DNA of 42,899 nucleotides, taken from contig JAEZXR010000046.1 of NCBI GenBank assembly GCA_023419605.1, positions 1 through 42,899 on the forward strand, in the 5' to 3' direction. Position 1 is the stretch's first letter. Each line of letters begins with the position of its first letter. Source of the stretch: Bacillota bacterium. GTDB lineage: Bacteria; Bacillota; Clostridia; Acetivibrionales; JAEZXR01. Below are positions 25,404-34,180 of this stretch, piece after piece. The notes beneath the pieces were generated by a model. The model saw nothing but the letters and a program-made list of their open reading frames with translations, searched no databases and was not told the origin of the DNA. A program made the position numbers and the translations under genes.

Positions 25404-26123
25404 ATGAGTAAATCGCCAGCATATAAGGTAATATATGATAAATTAAAAATTGATATTAAAAACGGAAAGTATTTAGTTGGTGAATTACTTCCTACTGAAA
25501 CGGAGCTTGAAAAAATTTTTAACGTAAGTCGCACTACTGTACGACGGGCAATGGAATTGCTTGCGCAAGATTCTCTGGTAGAAATTAAGCAAGGCAGAGG
25601 CACTATGGTATTGGACTTCAAAACAAAGCAGGATCTTAATAAGGTGACCTCTGTTACTGAATCTTTAAGGAGGAAGGGATACACCGTCAGGACCAAAAGC
25701 ATGTATATTGATAGGATACCCGCCACGGAGAATTTGGCTAGAGAGCTTGGTATAATGAAGGGGAGTTTATTGGCACGTGTACAAAGAATCCAACTGGCGG
25801 ATGAAAAACCGGTTGTAATTATGAAAAATTATATACCCTACGATAAGGTTCCAAATATCGAGGAACATACAAATAAATTTTCAGCTCTGTATCAATTTTT
25901 AGAAGAACGGTACCAGATAGAGATTGATGCTGCAAAGGATAAAGTATATGCAAAATCTGCAGATTTTGCTGAATCGGAAATGCTGGGCGTAAAACCTAAC
26001 ACAGCTCTCCTTTGTATTGACCGTATTTGCTATAAAGATAACCAACCGGTTTGTGTGGATCAGGTAAGCATTCTTGGTGATGAATATGAGCTTGAGATTT
26101 CAATGAGTGGGCGTTATAAATAG
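25404..26123 (+). CDS. GntR family regulator with UTRA sensor domain
   Basis: 239 residues. The N-terminal winged helix (PAYKVIYDKLKIDIKNGKY, then LLPTETELEKIFNVSRTTVRRAMELLAQ, to KQGRGTMV) is classic GntR/HutC. The remaining 165 residues form a UTRA ligand-binding domain (LAR EL GIMKGSLLARVQRIQLADEKPVVIMKNYIPYDK). AGAGGTTA precedes the ATG. It lies 16 bases before a DeoC-like aldolase gene and most likely represses that gene until a sugar phosphate binds. Confidence 0.9.
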   Translation: MSKSPAYKVIYDKLKIDIKNGKYLVGELLPTETELEKIFNVSRTTVRRAMELLAQDSLVEIKQGRGTMVLDFKTKQDLNKVTSVTESLRRKGYTVRTKSMYIDRIPATENLARELGIMKGSLLARVQRIQLADEKPVVIMKNYIPYDKVPNIEEHTNKFSALYQFLEERYQIEIDAAKDKVYAKSADFAESEMLGVKPNTALLCIDRICYKDNQPVCVDQVSILGDEYELEISMSGRYK

Positions 26124-26139
26124 GTAAGGAGATTTCATT

Positions 26140-26826
26140 ATGGACGATGGTTTTCTTTTAAAGCTTCCTCAAATGATAGATATAAGCTGTGTAAAGTCAG
26201 ATCATACAATAGAAGAAATTGATCAAGCGATTGCTGCTGCAAAAAAGTATAAATTTATTTGTGTCTTTGCATTACCGAGCCTTACACCCTATTTAATTGA
26301 AAAACTAAAAGACGAACCGGAGATTATGGTAGGCGGAACCGTTGGATTCCCTTCCGGAGGAGACACAACAGAGAGTAAAGCTTTTCAGGCCAAAGAATTG
26401 ATAGATATGGGCTGTGACGAGCTTGACATGGTGATTAATATAACCCAACTTAAATCTCAAAACTATCAGGCTGTTTTTAATGATATAAAAGCAGTTGTAG
26501 ATACTGCAGGAAAAGTGCCTGTTAAATCGATTCTTGAAGTAACGGTACTTTCCGATGAGGAAATTGTAAAAGTAAGTAATATTGCAGTAGATGCAGGGGT
26601 TTCCTACATCAAAACAGGTACAGGCTGGCTTCATAAACCAACCACAATTGATCATATTAAATTGATCCGTAGAACAATTCAAAATAAGGCAAAAATTAAA
26701 GCGGCAGGTGGAATCAGAGATCTGGATACCTTGATTAAAATGGCAGAAGCCGGTTGCAGTCGCTTTGGGATCGGATTAATTTCTGCGATTAACATTTTCG
26801 AACAAGCAAAAAATATTAAAATTTAA
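26140..26826 (+). CDS. deoC: Deoxyribose-phosphate aldolase (DeoC/DERA family)
   Basis: 228 residues, the usual length. Family motifs are in place: GGTVGFPSGG, DELDMVIN with the catalytic aspartate at about residue 96, YIKTGTGW with the Schiff-base lysine at about 158, and KAAGGIR with the proton-relay lysine at about 187. The enzyme splits 2-deoxyribose 5-phosphate into acetaldehyde and glyceraldehyde 3-phosphate in the cytoplasm. AAGGAG precedes the ATG, and the gene follows the GntR regulator directly. No thymidine phosphorylase or deoxyribose kinase is in the window, so a related sugar phosphate is also possible. Confidence 0.88.
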   Translation: MDDGFLLKLPQMIDISCVKSDHTIEEIDQAIAAAKKYKFICVFALPSLTPYLIEKLKDEPEIMVGGTVGFPSGGDTTESKAFQAKELIDMGCDELDMVINITQLKSQNYQAVFNDIKAVVDTAGKVPVKSILEVTVLSDEEIVKVSNIAVDAGVSYIKTGTGWLHKPTTIDHIKLIRRTIQNKAKIKAAGGIRDLDTLIKMAEAGCSRFGIGLISAINIFEQAKNIKI

Positions 26827-26946
26827 TTTTCTCACGGACTCGATAGAACTTCAAACATAACTATGTATTGGGCGATTATAGAGGATAAACCATATCTATT
26901 AATATTTTAGTACAAAACATTATTTAAAATAGATATGTTTTAATTA

Positions 26947-27004
26947 TTGATTATTAAAAGATTATGATATAGAATTAGATAAGAAAGATTGTTAGTTAAT
27001 TAAC
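26947..27004 (+). promoter_or_regulatory. Promoter of the alcohol dehydrogenase gene with downstream palindrome
   Basis: TTGATT (26947-26952) and TAGAAT (26970-26975) are 17 bases apart. A perfect palindrome GTTAATTAAC at 26995-27004, set in TTGTTAGTTAATTAACAAAC, lies just after the expected transcription start, a repressor position. A separate dyad, CATATCTATT (26891-26900) with AATAGATATG (26928-26937), lies further upstream. Confidence 0.5.
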
Positions 27005-27047
27005 AAACAAGTTTTTGGGATATTTATTATAATAAGGAGTCGCTATT

Positions 27048-28109
27048 ATGAAGGGTTTTGCAATGTTGGGAATCGGCCAGACAGGATGGATAGAAAAAGC
27101 ACGTCCGGTTTGTGGACCTTTGGATGCAATTTGCCGTCCAATTGCTCTTGCACCATGTACATCAGATATTCATACCGTTTGGGAGGGAGCAATTGGCGAT
27201 CGTCATGATATGATTCTTGGCCATGAGGCTGTTGCAGAAGTTGTAGAGGTAGGAGATCTGGTCAAAGATTTTAAACCTGGGGATAAAGTAATTGTTCCTG
27301 CTATTACTCCGGACTGGAACTCGTTAGAAGCTCAAGGGGGGTTTCAGATGCATTCCGGTGGGATGCTTGCCGGATGGAAACTTTCAAACTTTAAAGACGG
27401 CGTATTCGCAGAGTTTTTTCATGTGAATGATGCAGACGGAAATCTTGCATTGCTGCCTGAGGGTATGGATCCCGTTGCAGCTTGTATGCTTTCTGATATG
27501 GCACCGACTGGATTTCATGGAGTTGAGCTTGCCGATGTGCAATTTGGGGACAAAGTAGCGGTTATCGGAATTGGTCCTGTTGGACTAATGTCTGTTGCAG
27601 CAGCAGCTATTGGAGGTGCATCCCATATTTATGCTGTTGGCTCCCGCGGGAACTGTATTAAGATTGCAAAGGAATATGGTGCTACAGATATTATCAACTA
27701 CCGTGAAGGGGATATTGTAGAACAGATTATGGAGAAAACAAAGGGAAAAGGTGTAGACCGTGTTATTATTGCGGGTGGGGATGTTGACACATTTGCCCAG
27801 GCAATTAAAATTTTAAAACCGGGTGGAAAAATCGGTAATGTCAACTATCTTGGAGAGGGCGATTACATTAAGATTCCACGTACTGAATGGGGCTGTGGTA
27901 TGGGCCATAAGACTATTGCGGGCGGCTTGATGCCAGGCGGAAGATTACGTATGGAGAAATTGGCTGCACTGGTCGAAGCAGGCAGAATTGACACAAGCAA
28001 GCTCGTCACACATCGCTTTGAGGGACTTGAAAGCGTTGAAGCCGCACTAATGCTTATGAAAGAAAAACCCAAGGATTTAATCAAACCCGTCGTGGCGATT
28101 AATTGGTAG
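27048..28109 (+). CDS. adh: NADP-dependent secondary alcohol dehydrogenase
   Basis: 353 residues, very close in pattern and length to the zinc enzymes of Clostridium beijerinckii and Thermoanaerobacter brockii, which interconvert isopropanol and acetone and also act on other short alcohols. The catalytic zinc ligands Cys37, His59 and Asp150, with Glu60, are present. Gly198, Ser199, Arg200 and Tyr218, the residues that select NADP(H), are all in place. AAGGAG precedes the ATG. It has its own promoter behind deoC. One idea is that it disposes of the aldehyde formed by the aldolase; that is inference. Confidence 0.9.
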   Translation: MKGFAMLGIGQTGWIEKARPVCGPLDAICRPIALAPCTSDIHTVWEGAIGDRHDMILGHEAVAEVVEVGDLVKDFKPGDKVIVPAITPDWNSLEAQGGFQMHSGGMLAGWKLSNFKDGVFAEFFHVNDADGNLALLPEGMDPVAACMLSDMAPTGFHGVELADVQFGDKVAVIGIGPVGLMSVAAAAIGGASHIYAVGSRGNCIKIAKEYGATDIINYREGDIVEQIMEKTKGKGVDRVIIAGGDVDTFAQAIKILKPGGKIGNVNYLGEGDYIKIPRTEWGCGMGHKTIAGGLMPGGRLRMEKLAALVEAGRIDTSKLVTHRFEGLESVEAALMLMKEKPKDLIKPVVAINW

Positions 28110-28152
28110 CATTTATTTTATATCAAGTAACTTTTCAAATAAGGACAGATTG

Positions 28153-28192
28153 AACGGCTATGGCTGTAAAATATTACACGCTTATAGCCGTT
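28153..28192 (+). terminator. Terminator of the alcohol dehydrogenase gene
   Basis: AACGGCTAT (28153-28161) and ATAGCCGTT (28184-28192) are perfect complements, followed by TTCTATTCC after a short T-run. Confidence 0.65.
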
Positions 28193-28223
28193 TTCTATTC
28201 CATTACTACACAACCCCCAAATT

Positions 28224-28440
28224 GAAAAAAACTATGCAGATGCTTACGGAGAAAGTGAAGTTGCCTCCGCTTTTTGCCATCTGTTGGGCTTTAATCTTAT
28301 GCCTCGATTAAAGAATATCGGTTCTCAGAAGCTTTATCGCCCTGATACTGGTATTACAGACTCATTCCAAAGAGAGTAAATACTCCTACAATAAAGATTC
28401 TGATCAACGGCATTGTGAAATGGGCAACTATACGGTAAAA
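28224..28440 (+). pseudogene. Tn3 family transposase remnant
   Basis: The frame reads NYADAYGESEVASAFCHLLG, then FNLMPRLKNIGSQKLYRPD, a diagnostic stretch of the Tn3 DDE transposase. It stops at 28377-28379. Shifted text ILINGIVKWATIR continues the family pattern before another stop. No Tn3 terminal repeats were found, so only a scrap of the transposon remains. Confidence 0.8.
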
Positions 28441-28513
28441 AATGTGAAAAGGGCTCAAGAGTGGCAAAAGTGCTTGATGTAGGTGTCGACACTCCAAAGT
28501 TTTACGAATACAG

Positions 28514-29020
28514 TCAGTAGTAATAAAAACCGTACCGGGGCATGATTAATCCCTCAAGAGAAATAGCCTGCCAGCCGGAGCCATTTTCTGCATCCTTCAG
28601 GTTTTCTACGTTCGCTAGCAGCGATTCCTCTACTCTCAGTTTTTTGAGCTCCTTCAGTCCGTCGATTTGAATGGTCAGCACACCATTTCCATATGCCGCT
28701 GCCTTCATCTCCCGGTGCAATTCCTCTTCCGACGACCACACTTTTTTCAGCGTCCCGTTTGTATATTCATAACAGGAGAGCCAGGAGGTAGAGCCGTATT
28801 TATTGGTAAACTCATAAGTAATGCCGACTAAAAACTGATAAATGTTTTTAGCAGGGTTCTTCTGGATATATAAATTGCAGTTGTAGTGATTCGTAGGGAT
28901 GAGGCTGGAAACTGCTTCCCGGCTTACGGAGGGTGTGGGGGTAACAAAGAAGGTACTGCCGGAAAATATCGAAAGGTCGGTCAATAAGGCAACAAAGCAG
29001 GAAGAACGGGAAAAAATCAT
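28514..29020 (-). pseudogene. C-terminal fragment of an unidentified protein, chimeric start
   Basis: The region from about 28895 down reads SSLIPTNHYNCNLYIQKNPA and then GITYEFTNKYGSTSWLSCYE, ending ISLEGLIMPRYGFYYY. It looks like the tail of a secreted or lipoprotein beta-rich protein that I cannot name. The apparent first 40 residues are merely the antisense of the histidine-kinase gene. The junction lies at about 28895-28925. It is probably a broken gene end. Confidence 0.45.
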
Positions 29021-30761
29021 TAATGCGCATTTGGACCGTTTTCAGCAAGCGAAGGCGGACCTTGGCCGGAGTGTAAATTTTGAATATCTGGTCATTAACC
29101 GGGAAACAGGCGTTGCCATAACAAATGTAAAAGACTATGAACGGGAGAAAACGGTAAATAACTTAAGTGCCCGGAAAGTGTACCTACAGCTATCAGAACA
29201 GAGAAATGCATTTTCTGTTCAAGACTATAGCTATAGGTTTTCCGGCGATTTGAAAGAAAGATTCAGAAATACTCCCTATGAACTGCATGCTGCCGTAAAA
29301 ACGCCGCTGCTGGAGGGAGACCGCTTTTATAAAATTGCGGAGAGATACAATACGGTGCATAAGCTTCTCCCGGCGATAATTGTCATTGGAGCGGCTTCGG
29401 TTGTTGTAGGTCTGATTTGCTTCGTTTACCTGATCCTTGTGGCAGGACGCAGGGAAAAAAAGGGGGAAGTCCATCGGTTTTTCCTGGACTGGATATATAA
29501 CGATGTCCATGCCCTGCTGCTGATGATTCCCGCCTCTATATCGGTGAGCATTACAAATGAGGTGTCGCCCGGAATCCTTAGTGGGAGGATGTTTGAAAAC
29601 ATTGTCCTGTTTGTGGCTCTGTCGGTGAATTTGCTGATCGGACTAAGTTTTATCTTCAGCATGGTGAGGCATATCAAGAACAAATCTCTACTTAAGCATA
29701 CGCTGATGTATGTTGTTTTCACAGGAGCCCGCCGCTTCCTGCAGCGCTGCTTCACAGCAAGATTTTTCAGAATTACCGTGCTTCTCTTTCTTCTGGTATA
29801 CGGCGGGTTGAACGGTCTGCTTTTCACTGTTCTTATCTTAGGAGATGACGGGTTTCAGGCTCTGGCCATGGTCCTGCTTGTTGCTCTTACGATTGCTGCA
29901 TTGTACTGGGTGGCGAAATCCATGGTGTCTCTTTCCAATATCATGCTGTGGGTAAAAACTTTATCCAAAGGGAATTTGGAGGATGAACCGGACATTGGGA
30001 GTACTTCGGCTGCGTTAGCGGATTTTGCACTGGACATCCGGAATCTGCAGGCAGGATTGAAAAAGGCTGTTTGGGAGGCGGTGAAGGGGGAACGGTTGAA
30101 AACCGAATTGATTACCAATGTGTCCCATGATTTGAAGACGCCACTGACCTCCATTATCAATTATGTGGATCTTCTGAAGAAAGAAGAACCGGAAAACGAA
30201 ACGGTGAAGAATTATATCGGGATTTTGGATGAGAAGGCAGGACGGATGAAGCAGCTCATCGAGGATTTGCTGGAGGCTTCCAAGGCCGCTAGCGGGAATC
30301 TGGTGGTGAGCTTTGAAAGTGTGGACCTGCATGCACTGGTTCTCCAGGCGATGGCGGAATTCAGCGAGAAGGCGGAAGAAGCCCGGTTGGATCTGCGCAT
30401 CAAAGCGGCAGAGCCTGCTCCGTTGGTTCAGGGAGATGGGAAGCTGCTGTGGAGAATCCTGGAGAATCTCCTTTCCAATGTAGTGAAGTACGCTCAAAGA
30501 GATTCACGGGTGTACATCGATATCGAGAATACGGAGAAAGAAGGAATGATTACGATAAAAAACATTTCCGCTCATGAATTGGATATTCCGGCGGAACAAC
30601 TGCTGGAACGCTTTGTACGAGGGGATGAAGCCCGGACCACCGAAGGGGCGGGATTGGGATTATCCATCGCAAAAAGTCTGGCTGAAATCCAGGGTGGAAA
30701 ACTGGAGATTTTTATTGATGGAGATCTGTTCAAAGTACGCGTGATAATGCCGTTGTCGTAA
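28899..30761 (+). pseudogene. Sensor histidine kinase, 5'-truncated
   Basis: Up to 620 codons are open. A partial extracytoplasmic region is followed by about five membrane segments (LLPAIIVIGAASVVVGLICF, ENIVLFVALSVNLLIGLSFI and others). Next come a HAMP-like linker, the H-box NVSHDLKTPLTSIINYVDLL with the phosphoacceptor histidine at about residue 410, an N-box (ILENLLSNVVKYAQ) and a G-box (EGAGLGLSIAKSLAE). There is no ribosome site at 28899. The first membrane segment expected before the sensor is missing, and no response regulator adjoins. The gene probably lost its 5' end at the junction near 28900. Confidence 0.75.
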
Positions 30762-30824
30762 ATATTCCTTTCAATGTGCCCCATGAATATCTCTCCTTTC
30801 GAAGGAATCCGTATGATTTACAGG

Positions 30825-30869
30825 TTGACTTACAATAGATTCTAACTTAACATAAAGTTAGAATCTATT
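30825..30869 (+). promoter_or_regulatory. Promoter with 15-bp inverted repeat centred on the -10 box
   Basis: TTGACT (30825-30830) and TAACAT (30848-30853) are 17 bases apart. AATAGATTCTAACTT (30834-30848) and AAGTTAGAATCTATT (30855-30869) are perfect inverted repeats flanking the -10 box. A repressor bound here would block transcription of the SLH-GHL10 operon. A T-run follows, so the same repeat could act as a terminator for the kinase remnant upstream. Confidence 0.65.
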
Positions 30870-30884
30870 TTTGTGGGGGCAAAG

Positions 30885-33089
30885 ATGTTAAAACAAAGGG
30901 GTCTTAAAAGGTCTAGCGTAATTTTACTTTCTGCAATACTGCTTATAGCGAATCTGCCGTTATATGCACTGGCGGGATATGATCCCTGGGATGCATACTC
31001 GCAGTACATACCCGATGACACGCCGATATCAAAAAGGCAGCTGAGAGGGGCCTGGATTTGTACCGTTACGAATCTGGATTGGCCTTCGCCGGCAACCAAA
31101 ATCATTAAAAACGATGCTGAGCGCATTCAAAAGAGTAAGGAAGAACTGATTACACTGCTGGATAAAGCGGCTCTGATGAATTTGAATGCGGTTTTCTTCC
31201 AGGTAAGCCCGGAAGGCGATGCTTTCTATAAATCAAGTATAGTACCCTGGTCACGTTACCTTACAGGAACCTTCGGCAAGGACCCCGGCTTTGATCCTCT
31301 GGCTTTTGCCATAGAGGAAGCCCATAAGCGTAACCTTGAAATCCATGCCTGGTTTAATCCCTACAGGGTATCCATGAATACCGGTACTGCTACAAAAGAA
31401 TCACTCAATATTGAAAAAAGTGTATACATGGAGCAGCCTGAGCTGATCAGGACCTCGATGAACCGATTTGTGGTAGACCCCGGGATTCCTGCGTCTAGAA
31501 AATGGGTCAATGACCGTGTTATGGAGGTCGTAGATAATTATGATATCGATGGCATTCATTTTGACGACTATTTTTATTACGAGAGCTATGAGGGGGAATT
31601 GGGTGACGAGGATACTTTTAGTAGATATAATCCCTCCGGGTTTTCAAACATCGGTGATTGGAGAAGAAATAATACATATATACTTGTAAAAGAGCTTTCC
31701 GATAAGATAAGAGCCGCCAAACCATGGGTTAAGTTCGGCATAAGTCCATCCGGCGTATGGGGCAATCAAAGTGACCATTGGGGTGGGTCCAATACAAATA
31801 CAAGCTACACAAACTATGACAAATGTTTTGTAGATACGAAAAAGTGGGTAGAAGAAGAGATTTTGGATTACATTGCTCCTCAAATTTATTTTTCCTTTGC
31901 AAACTCTAGAGCACCCTACGGTGAGCTGGCATCCTGGTGGGCGGAGGTATGCCGGGGGAAAAAGGTGCATCTCTACATAGGGCAGGCACTCTACAAAGTC
32001 AATGATGATTCGGATCAATACTTCAAGGGTGAGAATGCTGTACCGGAGCTTTCCAGGCAGCTGAAATTCAATGCAGTGAAGCCTGGGATCATGGGGACGA
32101 TCCTTTTTAGAACAAAGAATTTATACGATTTAGGAAAACAGCAGGTTGTGAATGTTATGAAGAACGATCTGTGGTCCACAAAAACCCTCGTGCCCGTTAT
32201 GCCATGGAAAGGGGGAAAAGCTCCCGGAGCTCCGGTGCAGGGTAAGCTTGAAGTGGAATCCGGTGGTACCCGGCTTTCCTGGAATGACAATGATACCAAT
32301 ACGGCGTATTATGCAATTTACCGTTTTGATATGGGTGAGACCCTCGATTTCGCTTCTAATTCCGGCGCTTTGAAGTTGATTGGAACCGTTAGGAAAAATA
32401 AGAATGGAAGTCAGGCATTTGTGGATACAGTCACCAGCAACCCGGAGGATAAAATATACGTTGTGACGGCACTGGACAGGCTTCATAATGAAAGTGACGG
32501 CTTAGTGGTAAGCAGCAGTCTGTCGGCGCACTTCAACGATATTTCAAAAGCCTATTCCTGGGCGGTTAAGGCCATTGACGATCTCTACCAAAAAGGAACT
32601 ATTCATGGTTATGATTACGGCATGTTCAACCCTGGGAAGACTGCAAAAAGAGGGGATTTTATACTCATGGTTGTAAGAGGATTAAACCTGAAGGCTGATT
32701 ATAAGGATAACTTTGCTGACGTATCAAAGAGTTCCTACTACTATGATGCAATAGGAGTTGCAAAAGTACTTGGCATTGCACAGGGAAGCGGGATCAATTT
32801 TAACCCTGAGGGGAATATAACCAGGGAGGATATGATGGTTATTTTGGTCAAAGCCCTGGGTGTGGCAGGAATGAAGCTTGAGGAGGCCGGTGCGGAGTGT
32901 TTGAAAGAGTATAGTGATGCGGAGAGTATCAGCAGTTATGCCAGGGAAGCGGTAGGAAAGCTAACAAAAGCAGGCTTGATTGAAGGCTCCGGAGGGGAAG
33001 TGGATCCAAAACGTATGGCAACAAGGGCAGAGATTGCGGTCATGCTGCATAGAGTAGTAAATAGTACGAATAAGGTGGGAACATTATGA
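30885..33089 (+). CDS. SLH-anchored GHL10 (DigH-like) glycoside hydrolase
   Basis: About 734 residues. A signal peptide (VILLSAILLIANLPLYALAG) leads to a GHL10/DUF187 TIM-barrel domain (about 45-420). Its family marks are RQLRGAWICTVTNLDWP, FQVSPEGDAFY, HAWFNPYRV, DIDGIHFDDYFY and KFGISPSGVWGN; the DD pair is in the expected active site. Bacterial relatives cleave glycan chains of peptidoglycan stripped of its peptides. A fibronectin-III-like domain (about 440-540) and three SLH repeats follow (WAVKAIDDLYQKGTIHGYDYG and later copies). The start at 30885 is chosen because GTGGGGGC precedes this ATG. The next gene overlaps by four bases. Confidence 0.85.
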   Translation: MLKQRGLKRSSVILLSAILLIANLPLYALAGYDPWDAYSQYIPDDTPISKRQLRGAWICTVTNLDWPSPATKIIKNDAERIQKSKEELITLLDKAALMNLNAVFFQVSPEGDAFYKSSIVPWSRYLTGTFGKDPGFDPLAFAIEEAHKRNLEIHAWFNPYRVSMNTGTATKESLNIEKSVYMEQPELIRTSMNRFVVDPGIPASRKWVNDRVMEVVDNYDIDGIHFDDYFYYESYEGELGDEDTFSRYNPSGFSNIGDWRRNNTYILVKELSDKIRAAKPWVKFGISPSGVWGNQSDHWGGSNTNTSYTNYDKCFVDTKKWVEEEILDYIAPQIYFSFANSRAPYGELASWWAEVCRGKKVHLYIGQALYKVNDDSDQYFKGENAVPELSRQLKFNAVKPGIMGTILFRTKNLYDLGKQQVVNVMKNDLWSTKTLVPVMPWKGGKAPGAPVQGKLEVESGGTRLSWNDNDTNTAYYAIYRFDMGETLDFASNSGALKLIGTVRKNKNGSQAFVDTVTSNPEDKIYVVTALDRLHNESDGLVVSSSLSAHFNDISKAYSWAVKAIDDLYQKGTIHGYDYGMFNPGKTAKRGDFILMVVRGLNLKADYKDNFADVSKSSYYYDAIGVAKVLGIAQGSGINFNPEGNITREDMMVILVKALGVAGMKLEEAGAECLKEYSDAESISSYAREAVGKLTKAGLIEGSGGEVDPKRMATRAEIAVMLHRVVNSTNKVGTL

Positions 33090-33790
33090 AACTAAGCAAT
33101 ATCAGGACGTATTTTTTCGGTGATAGCATTATGGCTCAAGATGGAAAAAAATATGAGTATCCGGCAGAGTATAATGGCTCTGAACTAGGGAAGATATGCA
33201 GAGGATATCCTACATTGTTGAAAGAATGTTTCGGGCTTAGTGAAATGAGAAATTTTGCAATAGGAGGACAGGGTATCAAGGAACAAAAGGAAATAATACT
33301 GCATCAGGACTTTGCGGAGGCAGATTTGGTGATTATTTCCCTTGGAGTGAACGATTTTTCAAAAGGTATGCCTATCGGCAGCATTCCAACCAGCTCGGAC
33401 AGACACCATGATGTAACATTTATAGGTGAATATTGTACAGCGATGGATCATATTTTCTCCAGTAACCCAATAGTGAAAGTTGTGCTTATGACTCCTCTGC
33501 ATAGGGATACGTTACATAGATCGGGGAATGTAATAAAAAGTGCAATAGATACTAAGATCAATGGAAATGTTTTGAAGGATTATGCGGATGCAATTAGGAA
33601 AATTGGTGCATTTTATGCATGTCCGGTAGCTGATATGTATTCAAATAGTGGGTTGAATAGATTCAATTTACCCCAATATACGTTTGAAGGCGTTCACCCG
33701 ACCAATGAAGGGTACAAGTATATTATTGGAGAATTAGCAAGTATAATAGGGAAGATTTATTTCCCAAAGGTCATCCGCTGGAGAGAATAG
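33086..33790 (+). CDS. SGNH/GDSL family hydrolase
   Basis: 234 residues. The four SGNH blocks are visible: FFGDSIM with the nucleophile serine, AIGGQG, ISLGVNDFS, and FEGVHPTNEGY with the Asp-His type end, although here the acidic position is glutamate-glycine-valine before histidine. Such enzymes remove acyl or acetyl groups from sugars or lipids. There is no signal peptide, so it works in the cytoplasm, unlike its partner. Its ATG overlaps the stop codon of the GHL10 gene (ATGA), indicating translational coupling. A likely job is trimming acetylated sugars taken up after GHL10 action; that is inference. Confidence 0.82.
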   Translation: MKLSNIRTYFFGDSIMAQDGKKYEYPAEYNGSELGKICRGYPTLLKECFGLSEMRNFAIGGQGIKEQKEIILHQDFAEADLVIISLGVNDFSKGMPIGSIPTSSDRHHDVTFIGEYCTAMDHIFSSNPIVKVVLMTPLHRDTLHRSGNVIKSAIDTKINGNVLKDYADAIRKIGAFYACPVADMYSNSGLNRFNLPQYTFEGVHPTNEGYKYIIGELASIIGKIYFPKVIRWRE

Positions 33791-33894
33791 AAATGTCAAC
33801 AACAGGGAACAAGCCTATGGCCTTGTGACAGCGTAAGACTATGGGTATCCATGATAATGCACTGTGGGGAAAAGAAAACAGGTTCCTTGTCCTG

Positions 33895-34020
33895 GATGTA
33901 TAAACAAGATCAATTGCTTTGATTAGCCCTGTGACCTCATCCTTACCATGGATGCGCTCGCCAGTTCGGATCAGATTGATAGCTTCGATGAAATTAAGGC
34001 TTTCGAGATCAAAATGACAT
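33895..34020 (-). pseudogene. Gfo/Idh/MocA oxidoreductase, C-terminal scrap
   Basis: The minus-strand frame reads LESLNFIEAINLIRTGERIH, then KDEVTGLIKAIDLVYTSRT. This resembles the last helix region of Gfo/Idh/MocA sugar dehydrogenases. Nothing of the nucleotide-binding domain is present. Confidence 0.45.
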
Positions 34021-34055
34021 GTTTTGTTCTTTTAAGCAAAGGAGTAATTCATCAA

Positions 34056-34088
34056 CATCACTTTTAACCATTGCGGATAAAAGTGATG
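34056..34088. promoter_or_regulatory. Inverted repeat upstream of the ROK gene
   Basis: CATCACTTTTA (34056-34066) and TAAAAGTGATG (34078-34088) are perfect complements with an 11-base loop, about 95 bases before the ROK start. It is a candidate autoregulatory operator. Confidence 0.5.
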
Positions 34089-34180
34089 TGAAATATAATA
34101 GAAAACAGAGGTTGATCCATGAATTTGAGCGGATATTCAAGTGTAAATATCCCAAATGGGTAAAAGGAGTGTCGGATTCT

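Noticed and set aside
28899..30761. Intact two-component system
   Set aside because: The kinase lacks its first membrane segment and a ribosome site, and no response regulator adjoins.
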